Shown here: piece by piece, positions 47,132-55,560 of the stretch
Layout of the letters: every line of letters begins with the position of its first letter
Position numbering within the stretch: position 1 is the first letter of the stretch
Origin: CBDDIP01 sp965229005
GTDB taxonomy: Bacteria > Actinomycetota > Acidimicrobiia > Acidimicrobiales > Ilumatobacteraceae
Assembly (NCBI GenBank): GCA_965229005.1
Contig: CBDDIP010000002.1
Location: 372,001 to 436,000, forward strand
Direction of reading: 5' to 3'
Length of the DNA stretch: 64,000 nucleotides
Program-made: the position numbers and the translations under genes
Notes under the pieces: model-generated
Databases searched by the model: none
Told to the model about the DNA's origin: nothing
Seen by the model: the letters and a program-made list of their open reading frames with translations, nothing else

Positions 47132-47604
47132 TGACCTCGCTCATCATCGTGCTCGTCGCGTTCCTCTCGATGGAGGGCGTCAGCTACGCCGCCCACCGGT
47201 GGTTGATGCACGGCCCCGGGATGGGGTGGCACGCCAGCCACCACGGCCCGGCGGGTGAGGGCTGGGAGCGCAACGATCGCTTCCCGCTCTGCTTCTCCGT
47301 GATCGGGTTCGCCGCGTTCGCGCTGGGCACGATGGGTCCGGCCATCGGCTGGCTCGTGCCCGTCGGCATCGGCATGGTCCTCTACGGCGCGGCCTACCTG
47401 TTCGTGCACGAGGTCTACATCCACGAGCGGCTGCCGTTCCGCGTGCCACCGATCGCCGCGCTCGAGCACCTGCGCGAAGCCCATCGGTTGCACCACCTGT
47501 TCGGCGGTGAGCCCTACGGGATGTTGTTGCCCATCGTGCCGCGATCGGTCCGCGAGCGGGCCGAGGCACGAGTGAGCACACGTTCGATCCGGCCGCGGTT
47601 GTAG
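47128..47604 (+). CDS. crtZ: Beta-carotene hydroxylase (CrtZ-type fatty-acid hydroxylase superfamily)
   Basis: A 158-residue di-iron membrane hydroxylase adding hydroxyls to beta-ionone rings. The histidine clusters are all present: AAHRWLMHG, WHASHHG, HEVYIHER and LREAHRLHHL. Four hydrophobic segments match the family. The start ATG 47128 overlaps the cyclase stop. Its last 91 bp overlap the 3' end of the convergent acyltransferase gene. The predicted product is zeaxanthin when combined with the cyclase. Confidence 0.92.
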   Translation: MMTSLIIVLVAFLSMEGVSYAAHRWLMHGPGMGWHASHHGPAGEGWERNDRFPLCFSVIGFAAFALGTMGPAIGWLVPVGIGMVLYGAAYLFVHEVYIHERLPFRVPPIAALEHLREAHRLHHLFGGEPYGMLLPIVPRSVRERAEARVSTRSIRPRL

Positions 47605-48041
47605 CGCTGGATGACGATGAACGGCGCGTTCACGGCCACGCCGTAGAGCGTCATCACCACGGCGATCGGCCACGGGTTCCACAACGCGAACAGCGGCCCG
47701 GCGACGGCGCACCACCAGTGGCCGATCTCCGCCCGTCGGGTCTCCGCGGCCAGTCGCACCAGACCGCCGTCCATCCGCGTCGGGATGGACCGCTTGGACA
47801 TCCCGCCGGGGAACACGTCGCCGGCTTCCGGGACTCGATCCTTCCAGCGATGCACGCCGATGCGGCGGTAGATCTCGCCGCCGCGCTCCCACGCGCGCAA
47901 TCTCAGCAGCCGGCCGCTGCGATGCAGACGACCCAACGACAGACGGTGTGCGGCGAAACCGGTGAGCGCGTGGACCGTGCCCCACGCTGCAACGTCGACG
48001 ATGAGCAGTGCGACCTTCGGCAGATCGACGAGCGGCAGCAT
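47514..48041 (-). CDS. Carotenoid-glycoside acyltransferase (CrtO-like)
   Basis: A 175-residue membrane protein. IYRRIGVHRWKDRVPEAGDVFPGGMSKRSI carries the RWKDRxPxAG pattern (given here in part: VHRWKDRVPEAG, FPGGMSKRSI) of glycosyl-4,4'-diaponeurosporenoate acyltransferases. It is followed by two C-terminal helices around GHWWCAVAGPLFALWNPWPIAVVMTLYGVAVNAPFIVIQRYNR (RYNR terminal motif). It is predicted to esterify a carotenoid sugar with a fatty acid. Its ATG overlaps the stop of the glycosyltransferase gene (TGATG). The 3' end overlaps crtZ on the opposite strand. Confidence 0.82.
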   Translation of the reverse strand: MLPLVDLPKVALLIVDVAAWGTVHALTGFAAHRLSLGRLHRSGRLLRLRAWERGGEIYRRIGVHRWKDRVPEAGDVFPGGMSKRSIPTRMDGGLVRLAAETRRAEIGHWWCAVAGPLFALWNPWPIAVVMTLYGVAVNAPFIVIQRYNRGRIERVLTRASARSRTDRGTMGNNIP

Positions 48042-49144
48042 CACGACGTGCTCCGTCGAGTCGCCACGTCGCGCCCACGCCACGTCACCGGCCGGCCGAG
48101 CAGCCGGAGCCACATCGACCGCGCGAACACGAGGACGAAGAACGCCAACGGCACGACGTGCACCGCGCTCGTCCACCATCGGAACCGCCCGACCTGCCGC
48201 AGCGCCCACCACAGACCGAGGGCGACGAACGCGTAGCAGGCGGCCGCCAGAACGGGCGCTGCGCCGCCGCCGATCCAGGTGGCCACGCCGTGGACGAAGC
48301 GGATGTCGATGGCGACGACCGCCGCCACCCACACCGCCGTGGCGACCGTCGACCAACGCGCTGCCGCCAACGCACCGGCGGCGATGTTCTTGGTCCACCC
48401 TTCGATGACCGCACGGCCAGTGCGGTACATGCGGAACGACAGGTCGTCGCCGCCGAGCAGGACCGTCACCGGCAGTCCGTGGGCGCGGTAGCGCTGGGCC
48501 AGCTCGACGTCCTCGATCACCGAGGCGCGCACCGACGCCCAACCCCCGACGCTGGCGAGATCCTCGGCGGAGGTGACGAGGCACGGGCCGAACGCAGCGG
48601 CCCGGTCCACTCCGAACACACCGAACATCCCGGACCCGGTGACGGCAGTGAGGTTGAAGATCGCCGACAGCTCCTCCACAGCGCGCTGCGGATGATGGCT
48701 CGGCTGCACGGACACGAGCCCACGGCGCCGTGTCCACTCGCCTGCCAATCGCGCCAGCGCTTCCGGCGCCACGCACGTGTCCGCGTCGAGGTGCACCAGC
48801 AGGTCGCTCGCAGCTCGTTGCGCGCCGGCTGCGCATGCCCACGGCTTGCCGTTCCAACCGACGGGCGGCGACGCGGGTGTCACCACGATCGCCCCGTGCG
48901 CGACCGCGATCGCTGCGGTGTCGTCGGTCGACCCGTCGTCGATCACGAGCAGCTCGACCGGTCGGATCGTGCTCGCATCGATCGACGACAGCAACGTCGG
49001 CAGCGTGTCTGCTTCGTTGCGGGCCGGCACGACGACCGAGATCGACGGGATCGGTCCGGGTGTCGCATCCAGCCATCGACGGCGGCCGAACGTGGCGAGC
49101 AACGCCAACGCAGCCACCGCGACGAGGACCGGCCCCGTCACCAT
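48041..49144 (-). CDS. Membrane glycosyltransferase family 2 (CrtQ-like)
   Basis: A 367-residue GT2. It has an N-terminal helix (VLVAVAALALLATFG), then the catalytic domain: SISVVVPARNEADTLPTLLSS, LLVIDDGSTDDTA, LLVHLDADTCVAPEAL (DxD), and VIEDVELAQRYRAHGLPV with the QxxRW-like tail FRMYRTGRAVIEGWTKNI. Three C-terminal helices follow. Start ATG 49144 overlaps the 3' end of crtB by 7 bp. With the acyltransferase it would make an acylated carotenoid glycoside. Confidence 0.87.
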   Translation of the reverse strand: MVTGPVLVAVAALALLATFGRRRWLDATPGPIPSISVVVPARNEADTLPTLLSSIDASTIRPVELLVIDDGSTDDTAAIAVAHGAIVVTPASPPVGWNGKPWACAAGAQRAASDLLVHLDADTCVAPEALARLAGEWTRRRGLVSVQPSHHPQRAVEELSAIFNLTAVTGSGMFGVFGVDRAAAFGPCLVTSAEDLASVGGWASVRASVIEDVELAQRYRAHGLPVTVLLGGDDLSFRMYRTGRAVIEGWTKNIAAGALAAARWSTVATAVWVAAVVAIDIRFVHGVATWIGGGAAPVLAAACYAFVALGLWWALRQVGRFRWWTSAVHVVPLAFFVLVFARSMWLRLLGRPVTWRGRDVATRRSTS

Positions 49145-49983
49145 CCCAGCGAACTGGCGAGAGCGAGGCCCGCCTTGCGCACGGTCGGCACACGAGCCCG
49201 CGTGGCGAACACGTCGTACGACGCCTGCTCGATGCGGTCGAGGATCTGCGAGTACAGCTGCCGTGCGGTGCGAACGCAGCGCGCCGTCGATGGTGGGAGC
49301 ATGGCGATGCCGAGGTCGGCGCTGGCGTAGAGGTCGCGGCAGCGAGCGATCTCGAAGCGCATCAGTTCGACCCACGGCTCGTCGGCGACACGGCGGTGCG
49401 GGTCGGCACCGAAGCGGCGCAGGTCCGCGATCGGGATGTAGACGCGCCCGCGGTCGAGGTCCTCGGCGACGTCGCGCAGGAAGTTGGTCAGCTGGAACGC
49501 GGTGCCGAGGTCGCGCGCGTGATGCAGCGCATCCGGCGACATCGGCTCGAGGATCGGCAGCATCATCTCGCCGATCACCGCGGCCGACCCGTCGGTGTAC
49601 TCGAGCAGATCGGCCCACGTGTCGTAGTGGTCGATCGTGAGGTCCATCGTCATCGATCGGAGGAAGCGTTGGAACACGTCCTCGTCGAGGCCGAAGGCGC
49701 GCACGGTGTGGACGACGGCCTTGAGCACCGGGTCGTCCGAGTGGCCCTGTTCGACGTCGGCGACGAAGCGGTCACCGAAGTCCGCCAGGGCCGCAGCTCG
49801 TTGATCCGTCGATGCCCCGTCGAACGCGTCGACGATGTCGTCGGCCAAGCGGCAGAACGCGTAGAGCGCCCACACGTGATGGCGTTTGATCCGCGGTAGC
49901 GCGTACGTGGACCAGTAGTAGGTGGTGCCGTACCGCTTGTTCAGCTCGCGGCAGCGCTCGTAGGACTCGTCGAGGGTGATCAC
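49138..49983 (-). CDS. crtB: Phytoene synthase
   Basis: A 281-residue enzyme joining two GGPP molecules to phytoene. Motifs: TTYYWSTYALPRIKRHHVWALYAFCRLADDIVD in part (ALYAFCRLADDIVDAF, with the first Asp-rich DDIVD), and AFQLTNFLRDVAEDLDRGRVYIP in part (LTNFLRDVAEDLDRGR, with the second DVAED). The start is GTG 49983, overlapping the crtI stop (GTGA); the long upstream frame is shadow. It lies between crtI and the glycosyltransferase gene in the minus-strand operon. Confidence 0.95.
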   Translation of the reverse strand: MITLDESYERCRELNKRYGTTYYWSTYALPRIKRHHVWALYAFCRLADDIVDAFDGASTDQRAAALADFGDRFVADVEQGHSDDPVLKAVVHTVRAFGLDEDVFQRFLRSMTMDLTIDHYDTWADLLEYTDGSAAVIGEMMLPILEPMSPDALHHARDLGTAFQLTNFLRDVAEDLDRGRVYIPIADLRRFGADPHRRVADEPWVELMRFEIARCRDLYASADLGIAMLPPSTARCVRTARQLYSQILDRIEQASYDVFATRARVPTVRKAGLALASSLGW

Positions 49984-51473
49984 GGTCGAGCACCGGTGAG
50001 CTGGCGCACGCGCTCCGCGGCGAGCCGTCCCGACAGCAGCACCATCGGTACCCCGACGCCGGGCACGGTGCCCGATCCGGCGAACACCAGACCGGGCAGT
50101 CGTGGGTCGGTGTTCCTCGGCCGGAACGGGCCGGTCTGGAAGAACCGGTGGGAGAGTGCGAATGGCGTGCCGCGTTCCATCCCCTGCGCTTCCCAATCAG
50201 CGGGGTCGACGAACATCTCGGCCTCGACATCCAACGGATACCCGAGCCGATCGAGGTGGGCGCGCAGGCGATCACGCGCGATCGGGGCCTCGGTTCGCCA
50301 GTCGATGTCAGCGTCGAGGTTGGGCACGGGTTCCAGCGCGAACAGCACGTGACCTCCCGCCGGCGCCATCGACGGTTCGTCGATCGTCGGGACCGTGACG
50401 AGGATCGACGGGTCGGGCATCCGCGTGCCGCCGTCGAGGAGGGCGGCGAACGATTCGCTCCACTCACGCCCGAAGTGGATGTTGTGATGCGCAGTGCCCG
50501 CCGGCAGATCGCCGCGAACCCCGAGGTGCCACACGATCGCGCTCGGCGAGTAGTGGCGTCGCTGGCGCGGCCGCTTCGGTTGCGGCACGCCGTGCAGCAA
50601 CCGGCGGTAGGCGACGGGCAGGTCGACGGTGCACACGATCGCGTCGGCCTCGAGGCGATCGCCCGACTCCAACAGGACGGCCGGCCGCGCCGGCACCCGG
50701 CCCTCGTGGTCGCCGTCGCACTCGATGCGCCGGACCGGGGAGCTGTACCGGAAGTCCACGCCGGCGTTCGTCGCCGCGGCGGCGAGTGCCACGGGCAGCG
50801 CGTGCATCCCGCCGACCGGCACGAACACACCGTTCACCGAGTCCATGTACGTGATCACCGCGTAGACCGCGAGCGCCTGCTGGGGCGCCAGGCCCGCGTA
50901 CATGGCCTGGAACGAGAACAGCCGCACCAGCCGCTCGTCGTCGAAGAAGCGCCGAACCGCCGGCTCCAGCTTGCGGAACGCCCCGGCGCGCACCAGCTGC
51001 AGTCCGGGCCGCAGCGGGCGCACGAGGTCGAGCGGCCCGTCGAAGTTGCGGTCGATGAAGTTCGGCATCTCCAGCCGGTACAGCTCGGTGAGCCAGTCGC
51101 AGAAGCGGTGGAACGCGGCACCCGCCGGTGCGCCGCAGACCGAGGCGATCTCGGCGGCCATCTGCTCGCGTCCGTGGCGCACGTGGATCTGCGACCCATC
51201 GGCGAACACGGCGCGATACATCGGATCGATCGGCAGCAGATCGAGGTGCGTCGCCATCGTCGTGCCGACCGCGTGGAAGCACTGCTCGATCAGCTCCGGC
51301 ATGGTCAGCACCGTCGGCCCGGTGTCGAAGCGGTAGCCGCCGACAGACGCGCTCCCGGCGCGGCCTCCCGGCAGGTCGCCCGCTTCGACGACGACGACGT
51401 CGTGCCCATCACCGCGCAGGTGGCATGCCGCCGACAACCCGGCCAGGCCGGCGCCGACCACGACGACCTCCAT
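49980..51473 (-). CDS. crtI: Phytoene desaturase
   Basis: A 497-residue FAD enzyme converting phytoene to lycopene. The N-terminal dinucleotide motif is VVVVGAGLAGLSAACHLRG with VVVVEAGDLPGGRAGS; YRFDTGPTVLTMPELI follows; the C-terminal bacterial-type signature is LPGLVFAGSGTVPGVGVPMVLLSGRLAAERV in part (GSGTVPGVGVPMVLLSG). Length is normal. It starts 13 bp after the stop of the Idi-GGPPS fusion gene and is translationally coupled to crtB. Confidence 0.96.
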   Translation of the reverse strand: MEVVVVGAGLAGLSAACHLRGDGHDVVVVEAGDLPGGRAGSASVGGYRFDTGPTVLTMPELIEQCFHAVGTTMATHLDLLPIDPMYRAVFADGSQIHVRHGREQMAAEIASVCGAPAGAAFHRFCDWLTELYRLEMPNFIDRNFDGPLDLVRPLRPGLQLVRAGAFRKLEPAVRRFFDDERLVRLFSFQAMYAGLAPQQALAVYAVITYMDSVNGVFVPVGGMHALPVALAAAATNAGVDFRYSSPVRRIECDGDHEGRVPARPAVLLESGDRLEADAIVCTVDLPVAYRRLLHGVPQPKRPRQRRHYSPSAIVWHLGVRGDLPAGTAHHNIHFGREWSESFAALLDGGTRMPDPSILVTVPTIDEPSMAPAGGHVLFALEPVPNLDADIDWRTEAPIARDRLRAHLDRLGYPLDVEAEMFVDPADWEAQGMERGTPFALSHRFFQTGPFRPRNTDPRLPGLVFAGSGTVPGVGVPMVLLSGRLAAERVRQLTGARP

Positions 51474-51486
51474 CAGCGCAACCCCA

Positions 51487-53154
51487 TCAACCGGCGCGAG
51501 CCGTCAGCGCCGTGGCCAGCGCGACCAGGTTGTCCGAGGCCGTGCCGGTGTCGTGATCGAGCGCCATCCGAGCCTCGTCGAGCTTGCTCTCGATCAGTCG
51601 TTCGATGCTGGCGAGAGCGCCTGACGATGCGATGATCCCCCGGCACTCTTCGGCGGCAGCGTCGTCGAGGTCGGGGTTGCCGAGGGCGCCCGCGAGGAAG
51701 CGTTGCTCGGCGGCCGAGCACATCTCGAACGCACGGAGCAGCAGCAGCGTTGCCTTCCCGTCGCGAAGGTCGTCGTCGGCGCCCTTGCCCGTGGTCGCCG
51801 GATCGCCGAAGACGCCGAGCACGTCGTCGCGCATCTGGAACGCCACGCCGACGGCGTCGCCGTAGCGGCGCAGCACGTCGAGCACGGATTCCGGCGCGCC
51901 CGCCAGCGCAGCACCGAGCTGGAGTGGCCGGGTGACCGTGTAGCGACCGGACTTGAGCAGGGCGACTCGTACCGCCTGCTGGGTCGTCGGTCGCAAGCCG
52001 GCGAGGCGCAGATCCAGGTACTGGCCGGCGATCACCTCGACGCGCAGGCCGTCGTAGATCGTGCGCACGCGCCGTCGCACGCTGTCGTCGATCGCGAGCG
52101 ACTCGAGCACGGCGCCGGCCCAGACGAACGCGAGGTCGCCGGCGACGATCGCCGCCGACGTGCCGAACGACTCGTCGCTGCTGTGGTGCCGGTCGGCGAA
52201 GGCACGGTGCACCGTGCGCACGCCGCGGCGCACGTCGCTGCGGTCCATCACGTCGTCGTGGATGAGCGCGAACGTGTGGAGCAGCTCCAGCGCAACGGCT
52301 GCGCCAACGACGCTGTCGTCATCACCTCCGCCGGCGAGCTGGTGCCCCCAGTGGACGAACGCCGGTCGAAGACGTTTGCCGCCGGCTGCGATCAACGTCC
52401 GGATCTCCTCGCCGATCTCGGTCGCCAACGGGTCGAGTGCCTCGAGCTCCGCGCAGCGAGCCTCGACGACTCGGGCGAGCTCGCGTTCCAGCGGCTCACC
52501 GATCGGCATGAAGAGGTCGGTGGCCGGCACACTCGTGCGCACCCGCGGCGACAGTGCACCGACGCCCGCGGCGAGCACGTCCGCAGGGCTGCGGCCGTCG
52601 CCGTCGAGCTCGGCGACCTGGGTGACGAACCACGGGCTCAAGGTGCCCGGACGGGTGCGGGCCCGCTCGACCACGTCGTGCCACGCCATCCAGGCGATGT
52701 CGTCCACCTCGTCGGGGTTGGGGCGCAGATCACCGCTGACGGAGACGACGACCACGGGACACAGCTCGTGCTCGACCGTGCCGTCGTCCATCGTCGCCCG
52801 GTAGGCGAAGTCGGGCAGGGCGATCGCCATGTTGGTGGGCACCAGCCCCAGCTCGTCGGAGAGGTGCCGGGTGACGGCCTGGCGCAGCGACTCTCCCGGC
52901 TGCGGATGACCGCAGCACGCGTTCGTCCACACGCACGGCCACGTTCGTTTCGACGCCGCCCTCCGGCTCAGCAGCACGTTGCCCTCGGCGTCGACGACGT
53001 GGCACGAGAACGCGAGGTGGAACGGCGTCGAGCCGTGGTGGACCGTCGACCGCGGCGCCACGCCCAGCGCCCGCCCGGATGGGTCGAGCAGGACGATCAG
53101 CCGTTCGTCGTCGAGTCGTTCGACTGCGGGCGACATCGGGACATCGAGCTTCAT
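51487..53154 (-). CDS. Fused isopentenyl-diphosphate isomerase and polyprenyl (GGPP) synthase
   Basis: A single 555-residue frame holds two enzymes. Residues about 15-185 are type I Idi (Nudix fold): WTNACCGHPQPGES with catalytic Cys81, and the Glu region EHELCPVV (about 128-132). Residues about 215-555 are a trans-prenyltransferase: GGKRLRPAFVHWG, first Asp-rich motif HDDVMD (D300-D304) and second MRDDVLGVFGD. It would interconvert IPP and DMAPP and condense them to GGPP for crtB. The start is ATG 53154 (MKLDVPMSPAV), with GGAGG about 12 bp upstream. It heads the minus-strand operon crtI-crtB-GT-acyltransferase. Confidence 0.92.
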   Translation of the reverse strand: MKLDVPMSPAVERLDDERLIVLLDPSGRALGVAPRSTVHHGSTPFHLAFSCHVVDAEGNVLLSRRAASKRTWPCVWTNACCGHPQPGESLRQAVTRHLSDELGLVPTNMAIALPDFAYRATMDDGTVEHELCPVVVVSVSGDLRPNPDEVDDIAWMAWHDVVERARTRPGTLSPWFVTQVAELDGDGRSPADVLAAGVGALSPRVRTSVPATDLFMPIGEPLERELARVVEARCAELEALDPLATEIGEEIRTLIAAGGKRLRPAFVHWGHQLAGGGDDDSVVGAAVALELLHTFALIHDDVMDRSDVRRGVRTVHRAFADRHHSSDESFGTSAAIVAGDLAFVWAGAVLESLAIDDSVRRRVRTIYDGLRVEVIAGQYLDLRLAGLRPTTQQAVRVALLKSGRYTVTRPLQLGAALAGAPESVLDVLRRYGDAVGVAFQMRDDVLGVFGDPATTGKGADDDLRDGKATLLLLRAFEMCSAAEQRFLAGALGNPDLDDAAAEECRGIIASSGALASIERLIESKLDEARMALDHDTGTASDNLVALATALTARAG

Positions 53155-53336
53155 CGTCGGAAAACAACCTCCAACCGACGAACCTGGCAGACGATCGTCG
53201 GTGAATCCACTCCTGCCGCACATCTCCGACGTGACGTGCGTCCCGTCGGCGTCACGGGAACTCGTCCGTCCGCCGGATGAGCTCAACGAGACCGGATCGG
53301 TGAGTCGACGTACGGTGGCCGGGCGATGGATGCCCG

Positions 53337-54827
53337 ATGATCACCGTGTGGGTGTTGGGCGATCAGCTCAACGAGATGCTGTCGGCGATGGCCACGGCTC
53401 ATCCGTCGACGCACCGCGTGCTCCTCGTCGAGAGCGAGGCGAAGCTGTCGTCGCAGCGGTGGCACCTGCAGCGCGCCCACTTCGTGATCGCCTCGATGCG
53501 ACGCTTTGCCTCGGAGCTTCGCGCCCGAGGCTTCGACGTCGACGAGCGCCGATCGGCGTCGCTTGCGACGGGACTCGCCGAGCACCATCGCGACTTCGGG
53601 CCGGAACGAGTGATCGCCACCGAGCCGGCCGGCCGCGACGGGTTGGCGCTCCTCCGTCGCCTCGGCGTCGAACTCGTGCCGACCAACCAGTTCCTCTGCC
53701 ACCCCGACGAGTTCGCGACGTGGGCGAACGACCGGACGTCGTTCACGATGGAGCACTTCTACCGATGGCAACGGCGTCGGCTCGGTGTCTTGATGGACGG
53801 CGACGAGCCGGCCGGCGGCCGGTGGAACTTCGACGCCGAGAACCGCCAGCCGCCGCCGAAGGACGCGGCGGATCGGTGGCCGACGCCCTTGCGCGATGAC
53901 CTCGACGACCTCGATCGTGCGGTGATCGAACAGCTCCGATCGAACTCGTGGGGAGCGGATCCCGACGGCACGTGGGCGACGACTCGGCAGGGTGCGCTCG
54001 CCCGTCTCGACCACTTCGTCGATCGAGTCCTGCCGAACTTCGGCCCGCACGAGGACGCCATGACCACCGACAGCTGGCACCTCGCTCACAGCCTCGTGTC
54101 GCCGTACCTCAACATCGGACTGCTCCTGCCGGGCGAGGTGTGCGATGCCGCTGAGGATGCGTACCGATCCGGCAGGGTGCCCATCGCCAGTGCAGAGGGC
54201 TTCATCCGCCAGGTCATCGGCTGGCGCGAGTACGTGTGGGGTCTGTACTGGTTGTGGGGCCCGGAGTACGCGACCAGCAACGCGCTCCAGGCTCACCGAC
54301 CGTTGCCGCCCGTGTTCACCGGCACGGCGACGACCGAGATGCGCTGCGTCTCGCACACGCTGACGTCGTTGCACGACCACGGTTGGGTCCACCACATCCA
54401 GCGACTGATGATCCTCGGCAACCTCGCGTTGCTGGCCGGCGTCGATCCCCAGGCGATGACGCGATGGATGTGGGCGGGCTTCGTCGACGGCGCCGAGTGG
54501 GTGATGGTGCCCAACGTGGTCGGGATGGCGCTCCACGCCGATGGCGGGAAGATGGCGACGAAGCCCTACGCGGCAGGTGGTGCGTACATCGATCGGATGA
54601 GCGACTACTGCCGCGGCTGCAGGTTCGACCGCAAGCAGCGAACCGGTGCAGATGCGTGCCCGTTCACGACGCTCTACTGGGACTTCGTCGCCCGTCACGC
54701 CGAGCGGTTCGAGCGCAACCCGCGCATGGCCCAGCAGGTGCGTGCCGCCCGCCGTCTGAGCGATCTGCCGGAGGTCCGCCGGCGAGCGATCGTCGTGATC
54801 GACCAGTTGGAATCGGGTCAGCTGTAA
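53337..54827 (+). CDS. Iron-sulfur bacterial cryptochrome/(6-4) photolyase (PhrB/CryB type)
   Basis: A 496-residue photolyase-related protein. The N-terminal domain begins VWVLGDQLNEM with VESEAKLSSQRWHLQRAHFVIASMR in part (LVESEAKLSSQRWH). The FAD domain has FIRQVIGWREYVWGLYW, HTLTSLHDHGWVHHIQRLMILGNLAL in part (HHIQRLMILGN), and MWAGFVDGAEWVMVPNVVGM. Four cysteines (RCVSHTL; DYCRGCRFD; ADACPFTT) match the [4Fe-4S] cluster of this family. It repairs (6-4) photoproducts or senses blue light. It is divergent from the carotenoid operon, 182 bp apart, which suggests light-linked expression. Confidence 0.92.
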   Translation: MITVWVLGDQLNEMLSAMATAHPSTHRVLLVESEAKLSSQRWHLQRAHFVIASMRRFASELRARGFDVDERRSASLATGLAEHHRDFGPERVIATEPAGRDGLALLRRLGVELVPTNQFLCHPDEFATWANDRTSFTMEHFYRWQRRRLGVLMDGDEPAGGRWNFDAENRQPPPKDAADRWPTPLRDDLDDLDRAVIEQLRSNSWGADPDGTWATTRQGALARLDHFVDRVLPNFGPHEDAMTTDSWHLAHSLVSPYLNIGLLLPGEVCDAAEDAYRSGRVPIASAEGFIRQVIGWREYVWGLYWLWGPEYATSNALQAHRPLPPVFTGTATTEMRCVSHTLTSLHDHGWVHHIQRLMILGNLALLAGVDPQAMTRWMWAGFVDGAEWVMVPNVVGMALHADGGKMATKPYAAGGAYIDRMSDYCRGCRFDRKQRTGADACPFTTLYWDFVARHAERFERNPRMAQQVRAARRLSDLPEVRRRAIVVIDQLESGQL

Positions 54828-54930
54828 CGATTGCGCCGCCTGATGAACCGGCTCGATCGCGTGTGTCGAAATCGATGCGTCGGTCATGCGAAGGTGTTCA
54901 TTCCCGACGTTCCACCAGAAGCGAGCAACG

Positions 54931-55380
54931 ATGACGATCTTCGAGGACCTGCGAGCCAGCCACGAGATCCAGCGCGGGCTGGCTCGCACGATGACTCATG
55001 CGAGGGCGTCGGCCGACAAGCGTCGCGCTGCGTTCCTCGCGCTGGCGAACGAGCTCGACGCCCACGCCACGGCGGAGGAGCGTCACCTGTACGTGCCGTT
55101 GCTCCTCGATGACGCAGGGCTCAAGGTCAGCCGCCACGCGCTGGCCGATCACCACAAGGCAGAGAAGTTCGTCGAAGAGCTGCGCGGCGTCGATCCGACG
55201 ACCGATCGGTTCTCCGAGCTGGCCAAGGACCTCGCCACCGAGGTGCGCGATCACCTCGACGAGGAGGAGCACGGCACCTTTCAGCTCGCCGGCAAGCTCC
55301 TGTCGAAGACCCGCCAGAAAGAGCTCGCCACGGGCTACCGAGCCGAGTACCTCAGACGAGGCGGCGCCGCGGCGTTGTGA
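54931..55380 (+). CDS. Hemerythrin HHE-domain protein
   Basis: A 149-residue four-helix protein with His/Glu ligands typical of a di-iron or heme-free oxygen-binding centre: LRASHEIQRG, LDAHATAEERHLYVPLL, LADHHKAEKFVEELR and VRDHLDEEEHGTF. A start at ATG 54931 follows GAAGCGAG. Related proteins sense or buffer oxygen, NO or peroxide. It lies 103 bp after the photolyase gene and may share its stress context. Confidence 0.87.
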   Translation: MTIFEDLRASHEIQRGLARTMTHARASADKRRAAFLALANELDAHATAEERHLYVPLLLDDAGLKVSRHALADHHKAEKFVEELRGVDPTTDRFSELAKDLATEVRDHLDEEEHGTFQLAGKLLSKTRQKELATGYRAEYLRRGGAAAL

Positions 55381-55528
55381 CGCTCAGACCGCTTGCGTGA
55401 TCGATCTGGTGGCCCGGGCGTCTCAGCGGGTCCGCGGCGACGGGTGATGGTCGCGGCTGTTGGCGTTCAGGAGCGGCTGGAGCACCGACTCCTTCGGTCA
55501 GGAGGCATGGCGTCGACAAGGCACTTGT

Positions 55529-55554
55529 GACTTTACCGACTGGTCGGTAAAGTC
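55529..55554. promoter_or_regulatory. TetR-type operator before the sugar ABC operon
   Basis: Arms GACTTTACCGAC (55529-55540) and its exact complement (55543-55554) with spacer TG. The core TTACCGAC-N2-GTCGGTAA recurs at 60030-60047 beside a TetR gene. It ends 6 bp before the GTG start of the ATPase, so binding would block initiation. Confidence 0.8.
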
Positions 55555-55560
55555 GCGCAG

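Noticed and set aside
47514..49193. A 559-codon minus-strand frame spanning the acyltransferase and upstream DNA
   Set aside because: Only its last 175 codons carry protein motifs. The rest is a shadow of the glycosyltransferase gene in another frame.
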